Part shown: in pieces, positions 39,155 through 45,390 of the stretch
Numbering within the stretch: the first letter of the stretch is position 1
Layout: every line of letters starts with the position of its first letter
NCBI GenBank assembly: GCA_043808325.1
Contig: JAZDEY010000020.1
Location: 1 to 45,390, forward strand
Origin: JAZDEY01 sp043808325 [NCBI: Candidatus Eiseniibacteriota bacterium]
Lineage (GTDB): Bacteria > Arandabacterota > Arandabacteria > Arandabacterales
Direction: 5' to 3'
Length of the DNA stretch: 45,390 nucleotides
Made by a program: the position numbers and the translations under genes
The notes under the pieces: model-generated
Database searches by the model: none
The model's input: the letters and a program-made list of their open reading frames with translations, nothing else
What the model was told of the DNA's origin: nothing

Positions 39155-39274
39155 TCATAGATAGCCTCGTTCCTTCGTTGATACGAAGGTGCCATCTCCG
39201 ACGATTACGTGGTCAACAACGTCGATGCCGACGATGGTCCCGGTCTTGACCATGCGACGGGTGATCACAATATC
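39155..39274 (-). pseudogene. RadC C-terminal remnant
   Basis: The minus strand reads DIVITRRMVKTGTIVGIDVV, then DHVIVGDGTFVSTKERGYL and a stop. This is the end of RadC/JAB-domain proteins (usual pattern ITRRL...LGIxVLDHVIVGDG). A stop sits just before it, and the sequence upstream (SDPKSFAGGKPL) may be the shifted frame of the HNHPSGDP region. Only the tail remains, at the right edge of the accessory region. The rest of 38936-39571 has no gene. Confidence 0.8.
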
Positions 39275-39443
39275 TTAGCGGCTTGCCTCCGGCGAACGAC
39301 TTGGGATCACTGCCATCGCCTAGGCCCCGATTGCCAGCCGGATAGCCCCCCAGCGAACCCCCTGAGTGCGAGAATTCGCTTGTAGGCCACGATCCTAGAG
39401 AAAAGATATCGGAAGCCGGGGTTTCCACTACCAACCACACAGG

Positions 39444-39457
39444 TGAGTTTCTATTAA
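39444..39457 (+). repeat. 14-bp direct repeat, right copy
   Basis: Identical to 1395-1408 (TGAGTTTCTATTAA), with CCACAC just upstream in both. It lies after the RadC remnant and about 20 bases before the promoter of the Ig/FN3 lipoprotein. Confidence 0.35.
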
Positions 39458-39472
39458 CCTCCATGTGCTCCT

Positions 39473-39510
39473 CATGGTATACTGGGAGTCCAGCGTAGCG
39501 GCAGAGTGGT
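39473..39510 (+). promoter_or_regulatory. Leader L5: promoter and GGCAGAG box
   Basis: TGGTATACTGGGA with -10 TATACT (39478-39483), then GCGTAGCGGCAGAGTGG with GGCAGAG at 39500-39506, 16 bases after the -10. The same two blocks recur upstream of the beta-helix gene at 41176-41210. No strong -35 box was seen. Confidence 0.6.
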
Positions 39511-39571
39511 GCGGGGACAAGGGGTCTCCATCTCAGTCGAGCAAGAGTTGGATGGACACAGGAGGCTGATA

Positions 39572-41023
39572 ATGAAGCTATGCATTGTTCTTCTCTTCGC
39601 GGTGGTTCTGCTTTCGAGCTGTGGCGAGAAGACGACCGAACAACAGGAGCCGACCATTTACATCACTTCGCCCGCTGATAGCGCCAAGGTCTTCGAGATC
39701 ACGAATATCACTGCAGAGGCAAGCGACGACAAGGGTGTTGCTAAGGTCGAGTTTTACATTGACGCCAGCCTGAAGGCTACAGACGTGCAGGCCCCATATT
39801 CATACTCATGGAACACGACTTCCTGCAGTGACAGCAGCTTTCACACCATTTTCGCTAGGGCCTACGACACCGACGATAATATTGCCGGCTCCGAGCTCAT
39901 AACCGTCATGGTAGATAACTCACTAGGTCGCCCCAATCCGGTCGTTCTCAACCCCGCTTCGGAGATAACCGCTTCCACAATGTTGCTGACTTGGAGCGAG
40001 AACACAAACGACGATTTTGCTATCTTCAAAGTCTTCCGAAGCTTAGGGGCAGGTGTAACTGAGAGTTCTGAGCAGCTGGCTACCATACATCAGGACACGA
40101 CGACTTCATATCCGGTCAGCGGTTTGCAGGAAAACGAAGGGTACCATTTCAGGGTCTTTACCTACGACGTCTTCGGTCATTCATCCGGAAGCAATGAGGT
40201 CATGGCGAAGACCTTGAATATCGCGCCCCGTGTTTCGACCCTTCAGCTATGCCCCACGACGCCTGCCACGGAGAGTTCGGTCCCAGTCTGCTGGAGCCGG
40301 AACACGAACCATGACTTCATCTCATACAGGTTGTACCGTCTCCTGACCGCAGATGTCGATACGAATTCAACTCTCATCTTCGAAACACAGAATGTGGGCG
40401 AAACCGCTTATACTGACACAGGGCTTGCCGCAGACACGAAATACTACTACCGAGTCTATGTTTATGATACTGGGCAGATCGGGAGCGGGAGCAACATTGT
40501 CGGCGTTACGACCCTCTGTCAAGGACCAATGGAGAGTCTCTGGGAAGTTACCCGGGGCTTGGTGATCCTTGGGCACTCCACACTCGATTGCTGTGGCCAA
40601 GACATACGGGACATGTTCGGAGGCACGTTCTCGACTAATCCCGTTGAAGTCGGCAACGTCGTCTTCGACGATGCTCCTGCCCCTGGATTCGTGGACTTCG
40701 TTGAATGGCAGACTCCCTGGTTCGCGAGGATCTCAAGCTTCACTCTCACATACCGGGATGATGGTCCTGGGCTCAACTGGAGGAACCTTGCGCATTTCAC
40801 ATTGCGGTTTCTCGATGAGACATCCGGCGGTTGGGTAACTGTCTATAGCGCTGACACTCCGCAGCATGTGGGGGCACACACGATAACGGCCTCGATCAAC
40901 GGTCCTGTAGCAAACAGGTTCCGTGCGGAGTTTACCAGGGGGCCGGCATCGGCCTCAGATTCGGATGCGCCACGAATAATCGAGCTTGATGGCTTCGGCT
41001 GCATCATGAGTGCGGGGGACTGA
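39572..41023 (+). CDS. Secreted lipoprotein with Ig-like and fibronectin type III domains
   Basis: 483 aa from ATG 39572, with GGAGG 6 bases upstream; earlier in-frame starts lie in the leader. A lipobox signal (LLFAVVLLSSCGEK) gives a lipid-anchored protein. Residues about 30-125 form a bacterial Ig-like domain (PTIYITSPADSAKVFEITN, VAKVEFYIDASLKATDVQAP). Two FN3-like units follow (NPASEITASTMLLTWSENTN, then PVCWSRNTNHDFISYRLYRL), each ending in a YYRV or YHFRV strand and VMAKTL or VVGVTTL. The last 130 residues form a different beta-rich domain (RFLDETSGGWVTVYSADTPQ). It is likely an outer-membrane or surface protein. No enzyme motif is seen. Confidence 0.85.
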   Translation: MKLCIVLLFAVVLLSSCGEKTTEQQEPTIYITSPADSAKVFEITNITAEASDDKGVAKVEFYIDASLKATDVQAPYSYSWNTTSCSDSSFHTIFARAYDTDDNIAGSELITVMVDNSLGRPNPVVLNPASEITASTMLLTWSENTNDDFAIFKVFRSLGAGVTESSEQLATIHQDTTTSYPVSGLQENEGYHFRVFTYDVFGHSSGSNEVMAKTLNIAPRVSTLQLCPTTPATESSVPVCWSRNTNHDFISYRLYRLLTADVDTNSTLIFETQNVGETAYTDTGLAADTKYYYRVYVYDTGQIGSGSNIVGVTTLCQGPMESLWEVTRGLVILGHSTLDCCGQDIRDMFGGTFSTNPVEVGNVVFDDAPAPGFVDFVEWQTPWFARISSFTLTYRDDGPGLNWRNLAHFTLRFLDETSGGWVTVYSADTPQHVGAHTITASINGPVANRFRAEFTRGPASASDSDAPRIIELDGFGCIMSAGD

Positions 41024-41175
41024 TAGCGGGGATAGGCAGCCACTCCAACAGTTGTATCTGCCTTGTGCGTGCCCTACATCTGAGTCTCTAGTGCTTCTCC
41101 GGATAGTCATTGCCACTAGACCCTTGGTGCCATATCCCATAGCTGGGTTTCTGGTATTCATCAGCCCTTCGGGCG

Positions 41176-41210
41176 TGGTATACTGGGATTCCGGCGTAGC
41201 GGCAGAGTGG
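41176..41210 (+). promoter_or_regulatory. Leader L6: promoter and GGCAGAG box
   Basis: TATACT (41179-41184) and GGCAGAG (41201-41207) are 16 bases apart. The blocks TGGTATACTGGGA and GCGTAGCGGCAGAGTGG are identical to L5, so the genes at 39572 and 41238 are probably regulated alike. Confidence 0.6.
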
Positions 41211-41237
41211 CACACCAAAACAAGGGGGGACACTTCT

Positions 41238-42140
41238 ATGGCACGATGGCTACTGCTTGTCTGCGTTTTGAGCCTCGTTATACCCGCGGCTGGTTTCTCA
41301 CGTACCTGGTACATCAAGTCCGATGGTAGCGGTGATGCGGCGACTATTCAGGACGGCATCAACGTGGCCAATCCTGGGGATAGTGTGGTCGTGGCCCAGG
41401 GCACTTATTGCGAGAACATCCGAATGAGAAACTGGGTCACTCTTTGCAGTGAGCTCGGCCCCGAGCTGACAACGGTCAACGGTGGGGCTTCCGGCCTCGT
41501 GATCCTGTGCGAAAGCGTTCAGGGTTGCACGGTCGCGGGTTTCACTCTGACGAACGGGAGATCGGTAAATGGAGGGGGTGTACTCTGCACCCAGTCTACG
41601 GGAATCGCTATCAGAGGGAACAGGATAATTGAGAATACAGGTCTTGATTCAGGAGCAGGAATCTACTGGCACCTATCATCCGGAATAATCGAGTGGAACC
41701 TCATCGCAAACAACTCGGTGGTTGGCATCTACTGTTCCTACGCGTCACCTGAGATCGGGCACAATACGATTTCGTCCAACCTCGGGCCGGTGAACCTCAC
41801 CCTGTACTATTCGTCACCGGGTATCCACCACAACATCGTGGTCAATGGTCAGGCAGGCATTCGGTGCGAGCCCGGCTCGTATCCCACCCTCTGGTGCAAC
41901 GATGTCTGGGGCCACACCGATTGTGACTATTGTTGCATCACTGTGCCTGTGCCAGGTTCTCTGGACATCAGCATGGATCCCCTTTTCTGCGACCCGGACA
42001 ACATGGACTTTCGCATTGACCGGCAATCGCCCTGCGCGAATCAGCCTGGGTGTGGTCTGGTTGGTGCCTACGGACCGGCGTGTGGCGCAACCGGGATCGA
42101 AGGCAATAGCTGGGGCGCAATCAAATCCATGTACCGTTAG
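41238..42140 (+). CDS. Secreted right-handed beta-helix protein with W-x-x-I-K tail
   Basis: 300 aa from ATG 41238, with AGGGGGGA 7 bases upstream. A signal peptide (WLLLVCVLSLVIPAAGFS) is followed by the DUF1565/pectate-lyase-like opening DAATIQDGINVANPGDSVVV. Beta-helix coils come next (VILCESVQGCTVAGFTLTNG, IAIRGNRIIENT, PEIGHNTISSNL, PGIHHNIVVNGQAGI). There are several Cys and a proline/glycine-rich end. It ends NSWGAIKSMYR, a tail shared with the neighbours at 42151 and 43491. Related beta-helix proteins bind or cleave polysaccharide, but no catalytic site is evident. It lies 10 bases before the 98-aa gene, probably in one transcript. Confidence 0.85.
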   Translation: MARWLLLVCVLSLVIPAAGFSRTWYIKSDGSGDAATIQDGINVANPGDSVVVAQGTYCENIRMRNWVTLCSELGPELTTVNGGASGLVILCESVQGCTVAGFTLTNGRSVNGGGVLCTQSTGIAIRGNRIIENTGLDSGAGIYWHLSSGIIEWNLIANNSVVGIYCSYASPEIGHNTISSNLGPVNLTLYYSSPGIHHNIVVNGQAGIRCEPGSYPTLWCNDVWGHTDCDYCCITVPVPGSLDISMDPLFCDPDNMDFRIDRQSPCANQPGCGLVGAYGPACGATGIEGNSWGAIKSMYR

Positions 42141-42150
42141 GAGGTGCCTT

Positions 42151-42447
42151 GTGGCAAAGAAGTTCATGTTTGTGTGCTTGGGAATTCTGGCTCTCGCGGT
42201 CGTGTATCATCTTGGTGCCGCGAAGGCGGAGTCATACACAGGGAGTCCATTCGTAAGCCTCTGCTATGACGCTCATGATGGCTATCTTCTTGCACTTACG
42301 GAAGACAGCTCTGTCTATGCTACTTATCAGGCGGCCCCCTGGCCCACCCAGTTCCCTGACTGGTACTTGTGGGGTCAGATCCCAACGGGACCCACAGGGA
42401 CACAAAGCACCACCTGGGGGCAGATCAAGGCGCAGTTCGGGAAGTGA
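42151..42447 (+). CDS. Small secreted protein ending in the W-x-x-I-K tail
   Basis: 98 aa from GTG 42151, with TAGGAGG and 6 bases of spacing. A signal peptide (MFVCLGILALAVVYHLGAAK) is followed by an about 70-aa mature part: VSLCYDAHDGYLLALTEDSS, VYATYQAAPWPTQFPDWYLW. The end is TTWGQIKAQFGK. The mature part alternates short beta strands and may be a single propeller-like blade. No known domain. The tight spacing to the beta-helix gene suggests they act together. Confidence 0.75.
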   Translation: MAKKFMFVCLGILALAVVYHLGAAKAESYTGSPFVSLCYDAHDGYLLALTEDSSVYATYQAAPWPTQFPDWYLWGQIPTGPTGTQSTTWGQIKAQFGK

Positions 42448-42500
42448 GATGAATGCCGGCAAGACAGAGCTGACAGTCTGCGCACATGTAGAGGCATGGC

Positions 42501-43424
42501 ATGGCTACTGACAACAACCTCTTTGGGGCCTTACACCGATGGGCAGCAGGCCAGGATGAGAACTTCACAACCGGAGCCTTGGTCTATCTGCTGCAATACC
42601 TTGTAAAGACTGAGCCAACCGCTGCCCTGGCCGTACTGAATACGCTTTGTGGCGAAAGACTCAAATGGAGCCCCGCTGACGCAGACAAGGTTTCGATCAG
42701 ATGCCAAGCCTGCACCGAGCGAGGAATCCCCGATATCAAGATTAGTACCGACGATAGGCTTGTGTATGTTGAGGTCAAGGTAGAGTCTGGATTCGGTCGC
42801 AATCAACTATCCAGGTACCGTGATCAACTCAAACACAGCGACTATAATGAGACACTCCTGGTCGTCCTGACGATGGGTTCCATTGAAGTTCCGGCTTTCT
42901 CAAAGCAGTCAGATGTGCTTTTGCGCTGGCACCACGTGGCGGAGTGCTTGGAGACCCTGAGGATCAAGGATCAGGCAGCCATCTTTGTGGTGGCCCAATT
43001 CATTGAGTTCTTGAAGCGGAGGGGACTTGCCATGGATGCAGTGAGCTGGGAATTGGTGGCAGGGGTACGGTCTTTGCGCAATCTAGTGGACATGCTGTCC
43101 GAGGCTCTATCCGCCAATGGTGTTCAGTATTCCTTTTCTGCTGGCGGGCGATGGTACGGTTACTATGTTGAGAACAAGGCGTTCTTCGTGGGTCTGTACT
43201 ATGACAGCCCGAACTGCATCAGATTCAAGACATACGACATGGCTCTGAATGCAGGAGGCAAAGACCTTGAGATGGGAGAAATGGAGGGTGACATTTGGAC
43301 TAATGTGCTCCATCTGGACTCAGAGGAGACCCATTTCTTCGCCAGGACGAAGGCGAGTCAAATCAAGTGCCTTGAGGACTTCGTAAAACTCAGCCTGGAC
43401 TATGGGAGAAAACTGGCAAAGTGA
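42501..43424 (+). CDS. PD-(D/E)XK nuclease-like protein
   Basis: 307 aa; ATG 42501 follows GAGG with 7 bases of spacing. The N-terminus is helical (LFGALHRWAAGQDENFTTGA). The nuclease core reads RGIPDIKISTDDRLVYVEVK, giving D in PD and the E-x-K motif in VEVKV, followed by GFGRNQLSRYRDQL with the conserved Gln and Tyr. The rest is mixed (RWYGYYVENKAFFVGLYYD). Proteins with this start are annotated as PD-(D/E)XK nuclease family members and are common in defence islands. No signal peptide is present, so it is cytoplasmic, unlike its neighbours. Substrate unknown. Confidence 0.8.
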   Translation: MATDNNLFGALHRWAAGQDENFTTGALVYLLQYLVKTEPTAALAVLNTLCGERLKWSPADADKVSIRCQACTERGIPDIKISTDDRLVYVEVKVESGFGRNQLSRYRDQLKHSDYNETLLVVLTMGSIEVPAFSKQSDVLLRWHHVAECLETLRIKDQAAIFVVAQFIEFLKRRGLAMDAVSWELVAGVRSLRNLVDMLSEALSANGVQYSFSAGGRWYGYYVENKAFFVGLYYDSPNCIRFKTYDMALNAGGKDLEMGEMEGDIWTNVLHLDSEETHFFARTKASQIKCLEDFVKLSLDYGRKLAK

Positions 43425-43490
43425 TCGGCAGACTTACCCCGGTCTCTCGCATCCTGCTTAGACAGCCCAGGCTAGTTCAAAGAGGTTGGA

Positions 43491-43664
43491 ATGTGCGGTT
43501 TCTGCCGACGAGGCTCCTGGGCCGCGCTCAGATATCGCATCTGCTCCGGGATCGATCGCAAAGCAAGAGAGAGAATACTACCAAGTCCTTGGGCCCCCAT
43601 TATCGCCATCTGCGCCGCTCTCTCCGACGCCTGGGAGCAGATCAAGGCGCAGCTCAAGGAGTGA
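43491..43664 (+). CDS. 57-aa protein or fragment ending in the W-x-x-I-K tail
   Basis: AGAGGTTGGA lies before ATG 43491. It begins MCGFCRRGSWAALRYRICSG, has a hydrophobic stretch (WAPIIAICAALSDAW) and ends AWEQIKAQLKE. There is no normal signal peptide. The tail matches the C-termini at 42140 and 42447, so this is probably a short family member or the remnant of one. Confidence 0.55.
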   Translation: MCGFCRRGSWAALRYRICSGIDRKARERILPSPWAPIIAICAALSDAWEQIKAQLKE

Positions 43665-43811
43665 CTGTCCAAAAGCTGATACTCTCATTCCAGCGCCTTT
43701 TTAGAGTGCCAGATAGCAAGCTACGCGCCCGCAGGGCCAATGCAGGCAGTCCGAGGGCCTTGGGCGCTGAGGGCTGAGCTGAGCATGAACTACTGCGCTA
43801 GGAGGACTGGG

Positions 43812-45062
43812 ATGCTAACCAAACGCACTAACGTCGCTGCATGCTGCATTTGTCTTCTGATGTTGGTCGTACTTAGTTGCGGTAGGGATAAGCCAACTGA
43901 TTCCGGGGGCAACACTGCCCCCACAGCGTCTTTCACCATAACCCCGGCGATCGGCGACATGCTGACGTCTTTCCAGTTTGATGCGTCAGGCTCCTCTGAT
44001 GCTCAAGACCCCGTATCCGCTCTCCAGGTACGCTGGGACTGGGAGAATGACGGGACGTGGGACACCCAGTGGTCTGCGACGAAGACAGCGAGCCATCAGT
44101 ATGGCACACTGGGGACTAAGACAATCAAGTTGGAGGTCGAGGACACCGGAGGCTTGACAGATGACACGTCACGGACGGTGACGGTAACTCAGAGGCTCAC
44201 ACCGCCCGAGATGGTTCTGGTGCCTGCGGGGACATTCACGATGGGTGACGGTGTGGCTTATTGTGGTGTCGCTAAGCACCAGGTCACCCTGAACCGCAGT
44301 TTCTACTTGGGCAAGTACGAGGTAACCAACAAGGAGTACCGCGACGCCCTCCAGTGGGCATACGACCAAAACCCGAAGATGGTGACGGTAGAGGGTTCCG
44401 CGCCTGGAACGAAATATGTCTATGCAATCCTAGATGGACACTCTTCGGTTCTGCTGGCAACTCTTTTCCCAAGTGAATGCGAGGTTTACTTCGGCGGGGA
44501 CGCTTTCACGGTGAATCCGGGCAAGGAGAACTATCCTATGGTGTGTGTGTCCTGGCGTGGGGCAGCGGCGTACTGTGATTGGCTCAGCATGAGTCAGGGG
44601 CTTGCGCCTGCGTACAATCACTCCACCTGGCAGTGCAACAGCGGGGACCCTTATGGGGCTAGTGGGTACCGCCTTCCGACCGATGCGGAGTGGGAGTACG
44701 CGACTCAATACGGGGGCGAGCGGATTTATCCATGGGGCAATGAGAGCCCGAATTGCAGTCGGGCCAACTACCGGGACTGTGGTTTGCACTTGCCTATCGC
44801 TGTGGGGAGCTGCCCGGCGGGGGCCACATCACTGGGGCTGCACGACATGGCGGGAAATGTGTATGAGTGGTGCAACGACTGGCACACCTGCAATCTTGGA
44901 ACCTCATCAGTGGTTGACCCTAAAGGCCCATCAAGTGGCTCGTATCACGTGATGCGTGGGGGTGCGTATAACTTCTTCAACGACGACCTGCGGTGCGCTT
45001 ACCGGCACTTCGACACGGGTACGCCCGGCTACGGCGGGTTTCGATGTGCCCGCAGTCAGTGA
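43812..45062 (+). CDS. Lipoprotein with PKD domain and SUMF1/formylglycine-generating-like domain
   Basis: 416 aa from ATG 43812, with GGAGG 6 bases upstream; earlier starts lie in non-coding sequence. A lipobox signal (CICLLMLVVLSCGRD) is followed by a PKD domain (PTASFTITPAIGDM, VRWDWENDGTWDTQW, HQYGTLGTKTIKLEVEDTGG). A SUMF1/FGE-sulfatase domain comes next: MVLVPAGTFTMGD, FYLGKYEVTNKEYRDAL, YPMVCVSWRGAAAYCDWLS, YRLPTDAEWEYATQYGG, MAGNVYEWCNDW and GYGGFRCARSQ. The fold is clear. The copper-site cysteines of true formylglycine-generating enzymes are not evident, so it is probably a binding or structural version at the cell surface. It resembles many secreted proteins of FCB-group bacteria. 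Confidence 0.9.
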   Translation: MLTKRTNVAACCICLLMLVVLSCGRDKPTDSGGNTAPTASFTITPAIGDMLTSFQFDASGSSDAQDPVSALQVRWDWENDGTWDTQWSATKTASHQYGTLGTKTIKLEVEDTGGLTDDTSRTVTVTQRLTPPEMVLVPAGTFTMGDGVAYCGVAKHQVTLNRSFYLGKYEVTNKEYRDALQWAYDQNPKMVTVEGSAPGTKYVYAILDGHSSVLLATLFPSECEVYFGGDAFTVNPGKENYPMVCVSWRGAAAYCDWLSMSQGLAPAYNHSTWQCNSGDPYGASGYRLPTDAEWEYATQYGGERIYPWGNESPNCSRANYRDCGLHLPIAVGSCPAGATSLGLHDMAGNVYEWCNDWHTCNLGTSSVVDPKGPSSGSYHVMRGGAYNFFNDDLRCAYRHFDTGTPGYGGFRCARSQ

Positions 45063-45105
45063 TGATTCTGGATTTCTGTTTTCTGATTTCTGGACTCGGG
45101 GGGCA

Positions 45106-45124
45106 CAGGGGGCGGAACCCCCTG
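45106..45124 (+). terminator. Hairpin after the SUMF1 lipoprotein gene
   Basis: CAGGGGG (45106-45112) and CCCCCTG (45118-45124) form a perfect 7-bp stem with a 5-base loop, about 45 bases after the stop. No T-run follows, so it is only a possible terminator. Between 45125 and 45252 nothing else was seen. Confidence 0.4.
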
Positions 45125-45252
45125 CCGCTCTCGTCGCCGCCACCTTCCGCCCCTTCGCCTTGAGCAGAACCAGCCACGCTCTCTAAGAATAAATTTAGAA
45201 CCTCGAACCCGAAAAAACCTCCGGCCTGATCAATCTTGGCCCGGATAGCCTA

Positions 45253-45390
45253 GTGTCGTGTCCCATAAACAAGTTGATTAATGTATGGTTCTGCGCATAT
45301 AGTGGGTACCGTTCCTATCGACAAGGAGGTACTCATGAAAGCCGGCCGGCCAAGAGGGCTGCTTGTGTTGTCGGATGAGGAGAAATCCGA
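45253..45390 (+). mobile_element. IS630-type element, left end
   Basis: A TA dinucleotide (45251-45252) is followed by GTGTCGTGTCCCATAAAC, which resembles the terminal repeat of IS630-family elements inserted at TA. The transposase gene starts 82 bases inside. The right end lies beyond the window. Confidence 0.75.
45335..45390 (+). CDS. IS630-type transposase, N-terminal fragment at window edge
   Basis: ATG 45335 follows AAGGAGG. The 18 visible codons, MKAGRPRGLLVLSDEEKS, match the start of IS630-family transposases (pattern GRP...LVLSxEE). The catalytic DDE domain lies outside the window. Confidence 0.8.
   Translation, partial: MKAGRPRGLLVLSDEEKS

Overview
Bacterial DNA of moderately high GC, probably a metagenomic contig from an uncultured FCB-type lineage. 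That placement is an inference. It rests on the right end, which carries secreted Ig/FN3, beta-helix and SUMF1 proteins, several ending in a short W-x-x-I-K tail. The window is an accessory/defence island (about 1-39.2 kb) followed by a more chromosome-like stretch (39.5-45 kb) that ends in an IS630-type element.

Region 1 (1-5.3 kb, minus strand): remains of an integrative or plasmid-like element. In transcription order it has a 439-aa orphan protein under its own promoter, a 51-aa ORF, a decayed ParA, a Cys-rich small protein, a RepA/DnaB-like ATPase, a 77-aa protein, and a large serine recombinase that runs off the left edge.

Region 2 (5.7-20.2 kb): the main find. A plus-strand, translationally coupled operon encodes a 1752-aa DEAD/DEAH-DUF1998 helicase with a C-terminal nuclease-like tail, a 943-aa SNF2/RapA-like ATPase, a 1366-aa Eco57I/PglX-type adenine methyltransferase and a 62-aa ORF. 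The parts resemble class 1 DISARM (DrmA+DrmB, DrmD, DrmMI) and Druantia DruE, but the first gene looks like a DrmA-DrmB fusion and no PLD protein (DrmC) is seen. Divergent to it is an XRE-ImmA/IrrE metallopeptidase gene followed by a DUF4411 PIN-like gene. A palindrome covers the -10 box of the defence operon, and a 22-bp direct repeat flanks the regulator pair.

Region 3 (20.3-39.2 kb): a XerC/D-like tyrosine recombinase followed by an array of mostly same-strand, single-gene units. Passengers are orphan proteins, membrane proteins with zinc ribbons (one unit duplicated), a two-repeat exported protein, RmuC, an HNH nuclease, a DUF5677 protein and a 1561-aa STAND ATPase with an N-terminal Mrr/Cap4-like nuclease (Avs-like). 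Two repeat families sit between units. One is a leader (L1-L4) carrying a promoter. The other is a structured 3' repeat that starts near stop codons and resembles degenerate integron attC sites. RAYT-transposase remnants lie in two leaders. Decayed RecB-like, RadC and other genes mark deletion points.

Region 4 (39.5-45.4 kb): a lipoprotein with Ig/FN3 domains, a beta-helix protein, two small proteins and a PKD-SUMF1 lipoprotein, with a PD-(D/E)XK nuclease-like gene among them. Two of these genes share a second promoter/leader repeat.

No rRNA, tRNA or CRISPR array was recognised.
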